This document shows positions 10,892 to 20,882 of a stretch of DNA of 64,000 nt, piece after piece (position 1 is the stretch's first letter; the number at the start of each line of letters is the position of its first letter). The stretch is from Hysterium pulicare CBS 123377. Lineage: Eukaryota > Ascomycota > Dothideomycetes > Hysteriales > Hysteriaceae. The DNA lies in assembly GCA_000467715.1 (NCBI GenBank), contig AJFK01001066.1, forward strand, positions 1-64,000, in the 5' to 3' direction. The notes below the pieces were generated by a model. It saw only the letters and a list, made by a program, of their open reading frames with translations, was not told the origin of the DNA and did not search any database. The position numbers and the translations under genes are program-made.

Positions 10892-11635
10892 TGTAAAGGT
10901 TTGCTGTAGATGAGATACGTAAATAAAAGCCGGGGAGAACCAGCGTTTCGTTTCTTCCTAACCTACCCCCACCTTATGGCTGCCTACAAGGCTGACTTGT
11001 AGGTACACCCTCAGCCGCATGCGCTCGGTGAGTCCTGCCACTATAACGATACGATCCTTTCCTATTTCCTTGCTATAGATAATGGTCGATAGTATTTGTC
11101 CATAAAAATAAGAAAAAGAACTTCAAGGTCAGTAAAGCTACGTACTAATAATGGACAGCGCTTTCCAATGATGGACGTATGTAGAAGCCGTAGGTGTTGC
11201 GCAGCCTGGAACTACCCCAGGCTATTAACTCAAATGTCATAAGGAGGCATTTGAGCATGTGAAGAGATTAAAGATGAGTGCGCAAGATTGTGAGAATACA
11301 AGAAATGATGCAGGTGTCAAGATCGCAGGAAAAAGCAAAATTCAGCTGAGGCCAATTCTAACTGACATAAGCAACCAACGATTTTGAGAAACCGTGTTGA
11401 CAATTGTGGATCAAGATGATCTTATATTGAAGTTTGATAAATGGAAATCTTCTGCCATTTCCATTATTTATAGATGTTTGAGATTTTGAACACCTAAGTA
11501 TGGCTATTGCGACAGCACGAGGGTCACCCAAAACGGCTTAGCGCCAGATGCTCCGTGCTTGACATCTCATTCTCAGCCTTGTTACATCATCGCATTCGTC
11601 GACTTCTTTTGACAGCGAAAGCCTACATAGGTAAT
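10892..11635. other. Divergent intergenic region
   Basis: This separates the minus-strand relic from the plus-strand HET gene and likely holds the HET promoter. The reading frame of that HET gene is open back to 11507, but the segment before 11636 lacks HET features. Confidence 0.4.
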
Positions 11636-13198
11636 ATGCGACTCCTAAATACCGAAACGTTACAACTAGAAGACGTACTCGAGGATGAGTCTCCGCGGTA
11701 CGCTATACTCTCCCATACCTGGGGCAAACAAGAGATTCTTTTCGAGGACATCTTGAACGAGACCGCGCCATGGAAAGATGGGTACAACAAAGTTCGAGGC
11801 TTTTGCCTAATGGCGCGGGGGCATTCTTTGCCGTATGTGTGGATCGACACCTGCTGTATCGATAAACGCAGCAGCGCAGAACTTTCCGAGGCTATCAATT
11901 CCATGTTTCGATGGTACGAAAAAGCTGAAATATGCTATGCATATCTAGAAGATGTGCACTTTATTCCGGGAGCGAGCGAGGAAGAGTATGCTTCCAGGAT
12001 TGTGGCAAGCAGATGGTTCACCAGAGGATGGACTCTCCAAGAACTTATCGCCCCTCGTAGACTAATGTTCTGCTCTGGAAATTGGATGTCGATCGGAAGT
12101 AGAGTTTTGCTCTCCAAAGAATTGTCTAAATTATCAGGAATAGATGAAGACGTTCTCAGAAGAGGGGGAAGGCTATATGGCAAGAGCGTGGCGAAAAGAA
12201 TGTCATGGGCCACTAACCGTGAGACAACACGGCCAGAGGATACTGCTTATTGTCTTCTTGGAATCTTCGATGTTCAGTTGCCTCTCCTATACGGCGAAGG
12301 GAGGGTTAAAGCATTTTGGCGTCTGCAAACAGAGATTATCAATAATTTCGCGGATCATTCAATATTAGCTTGGGATCCGCATCCAGAGTCTTTCTTTGAG
12401 TGTCGAGGTGCCCTTGCTCTCCACCCCAAGGAGTTTTCCCGCGGTGCTCGCATCCATCGAACACGAGTTGCTCCGGATATTGAAGAATCGATGACAGGAA
12501 GAGGACTTCGTTGCAAACTTGTGCTCCGTCACGAAGATGCTGATGGTATCTGCTGGGCACTTCTTAGATGTCAAGAGAATGACGCTACAACACTATTAGC
12601 TATACCTCTGGTACGGTTGGATGGCTCAGTGTTTGCTAGGCATCCTCAATTACCCGTCCGTGACTCTAAAAACCTGACCGGCCTAGTGAGACTTCAGGCC
12701 AAGGGTTCATTACAAAGTATATTCATTCCCAAGATCCCCGAAGTGTCAATTCAGGACTATACGAGAATTCGAATACGACGTTTGGATTTGATGAAAAGAA
12801 AGTCGAAGCTCATTGCAGTATTTTCAGAGGCCAAGTGGAACCCGGGCTCGAGCGTATTGGACTTTCACGACATTGATTCTAGTAATAGATCTGGTACCGC
12901 AGTCTTTGAGTTTCATCATAAGAGCAGCCATCTTGCCGTTTTCTTTGGTGTGACATCTGACAAGGCTCGTGGTTATGCGCGCCTGTGCAAACTTCCTTCT
13001 GATATTCGAGCCGTTGACGACGTTGGGAATTGGGTACAGTCTAATAGATCCGGCCAGTCATCAGGCACAGGACAAGAGTCCATATCGATATTCAGTGTTG
13101 ATGGAAGCAAACATCTCGAAGTCGGCGTCTCTGTGTCAACTCAAATTTTGTCAGACGGCAAGTCCGAGATTTGCGTCGAACTTTTCGCAGCCGGATGA
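11636..13198 (+). CDS. HET-domain protein (HET-E/vegetative incompatibility type)
   Basis: A single exon of 520 aa when started at MRLLNTETLQLEDVL, the usual beginning of this subfamily; the frame stays open to an ATG at 11507, but those 43 residues look like leader. HET motifs in order are YAILSHTWG at about 22-30, YVWIDTCCIDKRSSAELSEA, FRWYEKAEICYAYLEDV and SRWFTRGWTLQELIAPRR. Then follow RMSWATNRETTRPEDTAYCL and LLGIFDVQLPLLYGEG. The second half is a less conserved C-terminal domain without NACHT or WD repeats, so this is a stand-alone HET protein. The role by family is self/non-self recognition. No disruption was seen. It is followed at about 390 nt by a small secreted protein gene on the same strand. 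Confidence 0.92.
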   Translation: MRLLNTETLQLEDVLEDESPRYAILSHTWGKQEILFEDILNETAPWKDGYNKVRGFCLMARGHSLPYVWIDTCCIDKRSSAELSEAINSMFRWYEKAEICYAYLEDVHFIPGASEEEYASRIVASRWFTRGWTLQELIAPRRLMFCSGNWMSIGSRVLLSKELSKLSGIDEDVLRRGGRLYGKSVAKRMSWATNRETTRPEDTAYCLLGIFDVQLPLLYGEGRVKAFWRLQTEIINNFADHSILAWDPHPESFFECRGALALHPKEFSRGARIHRTRVAPDIEESMTGRGLRCKLVLRHEDADGICWALLRCQENDATTLLAIPLVRLDGSVFARHPQLPVRDSKNLTGLVRLQAKGSLQSIFIPKIPEVSIQDYTRIRIRRLDLMKRKSKLIAVFSEAKWNPGSSVLDFHDIDSSNRSGTAVFEFHHKSSHLAVFFGVTSDKARGYARLCKLPSDIRAVDDVGNWVQSNRSGQSSGTGQESISIFSVDGSKHLEVGVSVSTQILSDGKSEICVELFAAG

Positions 13199-13584
13199 GA
13201 AAGTATCGAGGAACGATGGCACTGTCTCTTACAATACGTCGCGCTTAAATGCCTTGACTAAACTGGATCTTCCAATGCTCAAGACGGTGACCTGCATTGC
13301 GTCTGTCTTCTCGTTTCCCTACCATCTTCCACCGGGGAGCCGAGACTTGCCCATCATCGGTTAAAATAGACTCTTGACGAGGAAGGGCAGCGGACTTCCT
13401 TCGAATTTTTCGAAGTATTACTAGCCAGTTTAGCGATTCCGGATTCCATGGGGATCCGATGCAGCAGTTGTATCACCGTGTGGCGTTCTTCACCGAGTTC
13501 TCACTTTTTAAGACTTATGCTCCACTTTTCGACAATCATCTCGCGAGACTCCAACAACAATCCATTAGAAACTTATTGATTACC
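13199..13584. other. Intergenic spacer between HET and cupin-like genes
   Basis: It contains the HET terminator and the promoter of the small secreted gene. Nothing else was recognised. Confidence 0.4.
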
Positions 13585-14187
13585 ATGAACATGCTTCTCG
13601 TCAGTGTTCAGGCATTGGTAGTACTTTTCGTATCAATGTTTTTGGGGGTTAATTCCACGGGACAACATCACTTCAATATCACCGCCATCTCGGCCGCACA
13701 CAATGCCTCAAGGTTAGAGTGCTGGAGCTTAAACTCCATCCCCAAGTTCGCAGCAGGAGCGAGTAGCTTTGGCATTGGCAATTTCGAGAATGCATTCATC
13801 GGCATAATACCACCTCGAACATACAAAAATGCAACCATCACCCACGCTCCTACCGTTCAGTGGGTGCCTAGTTTTTTTTTCTTTTACCGTTAGAGAGCCG
13901 CATCTAACATCTTTAGGTTTACCATCGCAATCAATGGCCTCATCCATATCCGAATTCCCAATTCAACTCTCGTTCCTGCAGAATCGGAGGCTTGGGTCCA
14001 TGGTGGAAAATATGGTTTTGTCATTGCAGCAGACACGGCCGATAGATCAATTGTTGGTCATGTCACGGAGTTCCCTAGTGATGAGAGTACGTGGCTTGTG
14101 GAACTGCCAGTGCCAGGAAACAAAGTGCCTGAACATCGGTTACTGTATACCGGACCGTGCAAGATGGAAGATCTCATCGAAAACTGA
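13585..14187 (+). CDS. Small secreted cupin-like protein
   Basis: Two exons, 13585-13859 and 13917-14187, encode 181 aa. The intron (13860-13916, 57 nt) has donor GTGGGT, a perfect CTAAC branch and a TTTAG acceptor. A donor at 13864 would break the frame, which decides the choice. The start at 13585 puts a signal peptide first (MNMLLVSVQALVVLFVSM). The mature part contains NITAISAAHNAS, an 'IIPPRTYKNATITHAP' stretch, then LIHIRIPNST, AWVHGGKYGFVIAADTAD and a C-terminal VPEHRLLYTGPC. This order matches a widespread fungal family of small extracellular proteins with one cupin-type beta barrel. The biochemical role is unknown. No obvious link to the neighbouring HET gene beyond adjacency. Confidence 0.8.
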
Positions 14188-14490
14188 GGGCAGTATTGAG
14201 GTCAGGCCACTGCTGGCCTGATATTTTGAAGCGAAATAGACACCTAGCAAAGGGGACGACGTCCTCGTCCCAATGAGGAATGACGCGGGAGCTTATGATC
14301 ACGTGATGCATGAGCTTAATTCGTCCTTCTAAGACAAGCAATCTTCCGCCTTCACTCATTCTTCTAAACATCAGCCGCAAACGTCGCGTTTGATCGCTCG
14401 CATACTTGTGTATTCATTCATTCCACTACTGCGTATTGTACTTCTTCATAACTTCCAATTCTCATCAGTTACTACCAACTCACTTGAAAT

Positions 14491-15567
14491 ATGGCAAAAC
14501 TACCGAAACCCATATGTATTCTCACTTACCACGACTGGTCTGGAGCTGGCGATACCCCGGTAGAGCCAGTCACAACAGCCAAGCCACTTCTTGTGTCTCG
14601 TAACTTCACCGTCGTCGAAAAAGCCGCTGAAGCTTTCATCAAATCCTACCTCCAACCCTACGAAGAGCGAGGAATCCGCGGCATCACCTATGGTGATATG
14701 AAGAACGGCAATGATATCAAGGTTGCTGTCGCTGAAGGCGAAGGACTCATCAAGTTTTCGCTCAGCGTCTCTAAAGTGCCTTTTCGACCAGATATGGAGG
14801 TCATGGGTGCGTTGGCAGCACGTGAGAGTCAGGAAATGGAGACGGGAAACCACGAAGACCAGTAAGTTACAATTGAACGCAGCACATATTGAAATAAACG
14901 GATACGGCCTCCGTCGCAATTCGAATGATAGCACTCGTAACTCGTCCTAATATAGTTTATTAGATCCACTCACTCCACTACTGTCGCGAACGAATTGATC
15001 CATAAGCCTGACGAACCAACCTCGAGCGACTCGATCAACATCTCCAACCAAGAGGATCAGACTCTTAAGCAGGAGCATGTGGTTAGCATCAAGGAGCACC
15101 AAGCTCACTCCAAGGGTAAAGCTCACTCCAAGAATGAGGCTCACTCCAAGGATGGGGTTCATTCCGCAGAGAATGAAGCCGACTCCAAAGGGCATGAGGC
15201 CAACTCCAAAGAGCATGAGACCTCTAAGGAGGAAGAGACTCCCTCCAAGGACGACAAGGTGGATCATAAAGAGCATGAGGTCCCCGCCCAGCAAGAAGAT
15301 CAGGCCCCGCATGGGATTCAAGATGAGAGTATCACTTCGATTCCCGACGACGTCCGTACCTCCACGCCTGTCATGACACCCGGCACGCCCGAAGAGGAAG
15401 AGCATAATGGTCAAGAGGCGGAAGAGCAACATCACGCACGTGGGCATAACAAGAGTCTATCGGATTCAGAGCTGGTTGGGGGTCCGAAGGCTACCGGCGA
15501 TGAAGAGGAGCCAAATTCTGCGGGTGCTAGGGTGTTCTCAAACCAGACTGCTAAGTCGGAGGAATAG
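14491..15567 (+). CDS. Hypothetical protein with charged 'AHSK' repeat tail
   Basis: Two exons, 14491-14861 and 14964-15567, joined over a 102-nt intron (donor GTAAGT at 14862, acceptor TTTATTAG at 14963), give 324 aa. The first 110 residues form a compact mixed alpha/beta-looking domain (MAKLPKPICILTYHDWSGAG at the start) that I do not recognise. The rest is low complexity, rich in Glu, Lys, His and Ser. Between about 15095 and 15235 it has degenerate 5-7 residue repeats (QAHSKGK, EAHSKNE, EAHSKDG, EADSKGH, EANSKEH). Such a tail should be disordered and highly soluble. No signal peptide or membrane segment. Function unknown. Confidence 0.7.
15100..15235 (+). repeat. Degenerate coding minisatellite for the 'AHSK' repeats
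   Basis: Units around GCTCACTCCAAG recur with 18-21 nt spacing and drift in sequence along the run. The repeat is wholly inside exon 2 of the preceding gene and keeps its frame. Confidence 0.7.
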
Positions 15568-15826
15568 TGACCGCCCAGGCCACTGAAACAGAACTTCGAG
15601 CCTGTTGTAAGGTTGCCAGCTCAGTGTGTTTAGCTTTGTCTTAAAGATGCCTGGAGAGGCAAATGAAGATGATATGGTGTTGACACGAGTGTGTAGCTGG
15701 GCAACGGCTTTCACTCTTCTGGTGGAGGAAGCTCTTTTCCGTCGGGAAGTGTAAAATAGCTTCATTGTTGCTTCCGTCGCAGAAACATGCGCGGAAATGG
15801 ACGATCATATAAAAAATGCGCTTATT

Positions 15827-16240
15827 CTAAAACCAGTCACCGACGCATTCGCCATCGCCGTCCATTGAATCGTGATTTATGACCATGTTCACCACATCCT
15901 CCTCTCCGCTCGAATGTTCCTCTCCTACCTCAGATTTCCGCCTATGGCGCGCTCCTGGGTATTTTTCAACCTTGACAAGACCCCTATCGCAAGCTTCTTG
16001 CGAACCATCCCATGATTCCCATCTGAATTCCAACCCCCAACGCTCACAGCCCTTACTGTTTCTACCTATTAGATACACGAACCATCCTGGTTTCTGCGAT
16101 GCGATTTCTTCAGCAACATTCCGACAATGCTCGTTGGCTTCATCCAGTGAGGTGAAGAGGCGCTCGGGATCATTTGGAATTTCCGGTCCGGCGAAGCAAC
16201 GGATCATGCAGATATATCTCTGTGGAGGCTTTGATGCCAT
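15827..16240 (-). CDS. Small hypothetical fungal protein (137 aa)
   Basis: A single exon on the minus strand starting MASKPPQRYICMIRCFAGP. Residues 9-110 look like a folded domain: a 'YICMIRCF' strand, an 'LFTSLDEANEHCRNVAEEI' helix, then strands around FVYLIGRNSKGCERWGLEF and GLVKVEKYP. The tail is acidic. The layout (strand, 'F...DAN..C' helix, strands ending in a hydrophobic edge) is similar to the genes at 62409 and 63595. No known function. It converges with the preceding gene (its 3' end faces that of the AHSK gene). Confidence 0.6.
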   Translation of the reverse strand: MASKPPQRYICMIRCFAGPEIPNDPERLFTSLDEANEHCRNVAEEIASQKPGWFVYLIGRNSKGCERWGLEFRWESWDGSQEACDRGLVKVEKYPGARHRRKSEVGEEHSSGEEDVVNMVINHDSMDGDGECVGDWF

Positions 16241-17354
16241 CGTAAACTTGGGGGATGGGAGTCGGTTCGGTATAGAGAGGGGGTGGCAGTATTTGGTGAT
16301 AGGTTTTTATACGTGAGGCATCAGTGGTTGCAACGAATCTTGAAGCGACCAGCTCAGTATGGCATCGAATCGTCAACGTGGGAGCCCGCCCGTAGCATGT
16401 CTAGAACAATCGCATAACGACTAGATGGCGCGCTCTTACATCCCACAAACACATCCGCCTGCATACTGACGAGCTTCAACTCACTCTCAGCATTTCATCA
16501 GATATCTTTCCAACACCTTATTATCCGGATACACTTTTTCGGTGAACTCCTAGTCTTAGGTTCAGGTTGGTACAAAGCATCAATATGCAGCCTTGGTATG
16601 ACCGCATTGATGGGAACATGAGCACCAGGAATAGAAGGTTGCTTATTCGGCGGCTTTTGGATAGGTTTTTAAGATAGCTTTCTTTGGATAGTCTTTTTAT
16701 TCCAAGCTTTGCTATTCCAAGCTTCGGCTATCCAAATGGCACCATTCTAATCAAACCAAGGAGAACTCAACGCAAAATCAAAGCAACGCTGGTACCTCAT
16801 TCCATGAAATCAACCATGAATGAGAGCTTTATATATAATCACCGCTAACGCGTGGTTGAGCATAATCAAACTCTTCTTCAATGGCACCAATTTGAATCAG
16901 CCTCAGTTCCCTGTTGAGCTCTACTACACCTTCTCACGCCTCAGCTCAATCTTCCCTATTCCATAGTCCTTCTCGTTTCCATACTACTCGTCTGTTGCGG
17001 CACGCAGGCGTCGATTGGGAACAAAATCCCTGGAGGCGATGGATTGTTACAAATGTTCTGCACGACGAGGCTCAGGGATAATTTGAACCAAGCGGTTCAG
17101 GATGGTCGTCTCGAATACGAAAAGAACGCTCCACTGGGTCTTAAAGCCCTACCGGTCAAGTTCGGCAGATGGGTCGGGAATGCGTATTATGAATCGTTAT
17201 GGGCTTTGGTACAAGATGATACGCATTGGGAGAAGCCTACGGGTAACAGCAGGATCGAGAGTGGATTGGAGGTGGGAGATCTTCGGAAACCTTGAACTAC
17301 TAGATAGCCTCTCATTTTGGCTGAACGTTGACGATGGCTTGCACAACATGCTTT
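16241..17354. other. Gene-poor spacer with short element and unsupported frames
   Basis: It holds the promoter of the small minus-strand gene, one copy of a 127-bp dispersed element (16753-16879) and a plus-strand frame at 17044-17295. That frame resembles no family and overlaps the tail of the protease relic, so it is not annotated as a gene. Confidence 0.4.
16735..16889 (+). mobile_element. Short dispersed element, copy A (SINE- or MITE-like)
   Basis: The 127 bases at 16753-16879 align without gaps to the reverse complement of 50563-50689, with about 14 mismatches counted by eye (roughly 89% identity). Copy A sits between direct repeats AATGGCACCA at 16735-16744 and 16880-16889, a likely 10-bp target-site duplication, with eight extra bases (16745-16752) before the shared body. 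No coding capacity. No clear terminal inverted repeat. The different duplication length at the second copy favours a retroposed SINE-like element over a MITE, but two copies are too few to be sure. Confidence 0.7.
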
Positions 17355-18596
17355 CATTGGGTTGAATCACTTCTTCCCTCCTCCCTTTGCACCCCGGGTG
17401 CTTCCAACTCATGCACCGTAAGCGAACCCTCGAGCTCCTGCCTTGGTGGTTCCAATCCAGAAGCCTCATGAAAGTGATTCTTCGTAGCAAGCTCGGCCCT
17501 TTCCACTTCCATGGCCTCCACCCTCGGTTTGGCTTCACCAGTGAGGTTTTCAGCTGATGAAACGGTCCCCATTTCCGTCGCCAAGCGAAGAATAGCAGTA
17601 TGCCGAGTAAGCCTAGAATAGCAGCGCCGACTCTAATGCCTCCGTAAGCTCTTGCTGATAAGTGACTTGGGTTCGACTTCGCGTCCGCCGTTGTTGAGTT
17701 TGGAGGGGGCGAGATGGGAAATATCCAGGACGACCCACCGTCTTTGGGGAGTGCTTGGGAGATGTTGAAGAGACCTCGATCGTCGTCTGCGGTAATATAC
17801 GTCTCCTGGAGAAAGACGCGGCCTAGTGCGTACTGGTCCGGACTAGACGCACGTTTGAGAGGGAAATAACGGGTTGTATTTGCGAAATATGGATATGTGA
17901 CGTTTAAATCGAATGCTGAGTACGGCAGTGTGAAGCCTTTTGCTTTCTTGCTGTCTGACTGTATCTTGAACGTCACGCCACTATTTAACCGTAGCAGGTT
18001 GGCATGAGAAATTTCATTGACAAGATACAGTCGCAGAGTGTCATTCCACGTAAGCGCGAATACGTCTTCAAAGACCTTGCAAACATCGAGTGGGAGCCAC
18101 ATTTGGGGTATAGATGAATCTATCTTTGCAGCAATGGGGTTTGTCGTTTGTGTGCTCTGCCATAAGATATATGGGCTCGCCGAGAAGCTGATAGCATTTA
18201 TCTGAAGGAGGAAGGGATACGTTGCAGGCTGTGGCTGCATCATGATTTGGACAGAGGTCGTTGGGTCAAACCTAACCACCTAGGATCAGACTTGCCAATG
18301 ATTTTCCTAAACTGAGATCAGCAGAGGTTCGGTATCATATGCGGGTGTCGGCGAAGCTAACCGTTCACGGAGCCAGCCGTATAGCTCCAAGAAGTGCTAG
18401 GAATTGACTTTTCGCTGAGCACTGACATCAGTGTACTCTTAGCTCCTGACCCAAAATCTATCGGCAGGTTAGACAAGCCGAAGAGGCCCATGAAGAAATC
18501 CTGCGTTGTTATCGCAGCAATGACCCCATTGGCGACTTGAATATCTTGGGCAGATCGACCGAAAGTTATTGTATTCTTACGTTCCGCCATTTCCAA
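17355..18596 (-). pseudogene. Truncated aspartic-protease-like membrane protein gene
   Basis: The minus-strand fragment 18596-18357 (TTQDFFMGLFGLSNLPIDFG, then PSTSWSYTAGS) matches the middle of fungal membrane-anchored pepsin-like proteins. The fragment from 18279 carries the second catalytic-type region (IAAKIDSSIPQMWLP) and the C-terminal lobe (YALGRVFLQETYITADDDRG). After it come a transmembrane helix (VGAAILGLLGILLFF) and a basic stop-transfer RRK. The N-terminal lobe with the first catalytic Asp is absent upstream; unrelated sequence abuts it near 18570-18600. The 'LGGYD' loop region is damaged around 18290, and the acidic cytoplasmic tail (ELATKNHFHEASGLEPPRQE) lies in another frame from about 17580. 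A gene with these losses should not make an active protease. Confidence 0.7.
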
Positions 18597-19356
18597 TTCT
18601 TCGGCCGCCGAAGCTTCTTGCCGACCAAGTCTATCTTCTGCACTCGCTCAGTCTCATCATATTCGCTCCACTTCGGATCTTTTCGGATGGCGTTGCTCAT
18701 CATGAAGCACATGGCTAGTTGGTCGTCTACCGGAGCTGCCCCCGGTATCATAATGTGCGTATCACCTGGTATATTGTCCTCCTCATCCGCCTCGCCGTTG
18801 GAGTCTTCCGAGGATGTGGCATACATATATGAGATGCCGAGCTCTGCATTATCCTTCTCTTTCATGAATCGAGGTCGATGTCGGCTCAGTCGCTGATATC
18901 TCTTACAGCCATTATATCGTTCCATTCGTTGAGCCATTTTCCTACACCCCTCCACCATTTCGCGGTGACCTAGAATGCTTCCTGAAGGACATGTTAATAT
19001 ATTTGAGGGTCCCTTACTCCAAATTGGTACTTGGGCTTGCTACTTACCGTCGTGAGACTTCAAGTATGGTATCTCCGTCACGCCGCCTTCTCGTACGTTC
19101 GCAGCATTCTCGAAGACCCTGGTCATGGATTCGAGAGATTTTGCTAATGTTCCTGTCTTATTCTTTTCTTGATTGATAGAACTCTTGCCGTATAAAGGTC
19201 CGCTGGTTCGTGTTCGTAGTCCTCATCCAGCGTTTTCGGATCATCAGGCACATCATCCAAATCCGGATATCCGTTTTTCGTTAGGACGGCTAGATATCCG
19301 GTTTTCAACTCTAGTTCCAGATCGTCCATTCCGGAAACTACTTGATGAAGCACCAT
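18566..19356 (-). pseudogene. Truncated gene of unknown family next to the protease relic
   Basis: A well-formed 66-nt intron (19047-18982; donor GTAAGT, TTAAC branch, acceptor TTCAG) joins ESMTRVFENAANVREGGVTE upstream to GSILGHREMVEGCRKMAQRM downstream, so this was a real spliced gene. The frame then runs through KRYQRLSRHRPRF and ends at 18566, just where the protease fragment begins. Upstream, the frame at 19356-19144 (DDPKTLDEDYEHEPADLYTA) seems displaced by a shift near 19150-19200. I do not recognise the family. The abrupt end at the boundary suggests a rearrangement or deletion that fused two gene remnants. Confidence 0.5.
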
Positions 19357-19592
19357 CGACCCCAGTATTCTTCCACATCCATCACTTCACCCAAAATATC
19401 ACTATGGCAGCGGACATGACCTGAGAAATTCATTTGCAAGAGATCCCTATTATGATCCATTTGCCCCTCATTCATCGAGACGCCATCATCAACCTTTAGG
19501 AAGCAATGGCCATACTACCAAAGTGGAAGATATTCCTCCGCTCAGCGATGACTAATTAATGCTATGCGTCTCCCATCTTTACGGTTTCACCC

Positions 19593-20265
19593 TTGGGACC
19601 AAGAAGTGGTGTATGTATTTCCTCCATCCGAAAAGCACTGCCTCTTAACCTGCTATCAGATAAGATCAATGTCCGAGACGTCACAGAAATCATCTGGGAG
19701 AATCATTGTGACAACCTGGTTCTACCAAATCAAGTAACAGACCTCCTGCTAGCATTCGCGAAAACGAAAACAAATGGTGATGCAGTATTTGACGATTTTG
19801 TTAGTGGAAAAGGTATGCGTCCTTGGTCAGAAACTGTCAATATCTAATCTCTGTGGCCTAACCTGACTAGGGAAGGGCATTATCATGTTACTCAGTGGTC
19901 CTCCGGGAGTGGGCAAAACCCTGACTGCTGAAGCTAGTATGTCTAACTTCTAGCTATAGATTGAGTCCTCACTAAAATGAAAAGATTAGAGTACCACTCT
20001 ACGTCCTCAGCGCCGGCGAACTTGACATCGTTCCCCTCAGAAGTGGAAAGCAAGCTCCTCAGCGCAATGAGAAAGTGCGCACGCTGAAATGCAGCCCTCC
20101 CCCTCGACAAATGCGACGTCTTCCTCGGAAAAAAGAGAGCTGAACAGCTTGAAGAGGAATGAACTTGTCTCGAGTAAGCCATATTCCAAAAGAAACCGCG
20201 TGAAGAGAGGGTTCTACCTATGGAACCCTCGAAACGGTAGGTCACGTGAGAATTTAGTATCCAGT
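19593..20265 (+). pseudogene. Decayed AAA-family ATPase fragment
   Basis: The plus strand encodes NLVLPNQVTDLLLAF, then across a clean 58-nt intron (19813-19870, CCTAAC branch) the Walker A block IIMLLSGPPGVGKTLTAEA, then VPLYVLSAGELD. This order is typical of fungal cytosolic AAA ATPases near the P-loop. The next expected segments (SEVESKLLSAMRKCA, then LDKCDVFLGKK in place of the usual LLDE.DVFL Walker B) are present but in a different frame and with a stop. RNELVS appears later at about 20160. Sequence beyond 20270 and the N-terminal half are missing. It is a relic; about three or more breaks are visible. Confidence 0.7.
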
Positions 20266-20882
20266 ATGTAGCTTCTTCAAATCAACGGAAGAATTTTCCT
20301 CTCACGACCTTACGAAACGAAGGCGACTTGAAGAAAACATATCTATTATTTAGTACCGTACTACATAAGTTCAAATACCGAAGAAGGCACGCCTTCACTA
20401 AGGGTAATTTAAGAAATTGTGGTAGTGTCCGCATCAAGTCTGCAAAATCATGAGAAGAGATTCCTATCATACTCTCCTCTAATAGACCTTGACTCTGACA
20501 GCGGGCTGGCTTGTTGTGGTGTACGTACCTACCTAGGTAGCAGACTTCGCTTTTCCTAATCAATTAGTAAGTAAAGCACGAATAGTGATACGGAGTGATC
20601 CAACTCTTGATAAGGAGCAATCGAAAACCTCGGAGACCATCATAATTTGCATCCATCAACAACCGGTCGTAGTTTCACAGATGACAATATAGATCTTCCT
20701 GCACCATAAGTCTCCTAGCCCATTTGCTTAATCGCTTCAATTCGATGCCGTCTATCAATATTGAGTCCCGATTCTCTTTATCGGACCCCAGTAGCTCTAC
20801 TTGGAGATTCCTAGCGCAGATATCTTAGAGACTTCTACTGCTCTACTATAGTTTTCTATCAAAACGAGGCCATCTAAGGAAA
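20266..20882. other. Intergenic region upstream of the transporter gene
   Basis: No gene was recognised. It should hold the transporter promoter, and the last 60 bases before the ATG are CT- and A-rich as is common for fungal leaders. Confidence 0.4.

Noticed and set aside
13864-13916. Intron donor at 13864 in the cupin-like gene
   Set aside because: It puts exon 2 in the wrong frame; the donor at 13860 (GTGGGT) restores the family sequence.
17044-17295. Plus-strand frame as a small secreted protein gene
   Set aside because: A hydrophobic stretch exists upstream but no frame-consistent start; it overlaps the protease relic and has no known relatives.
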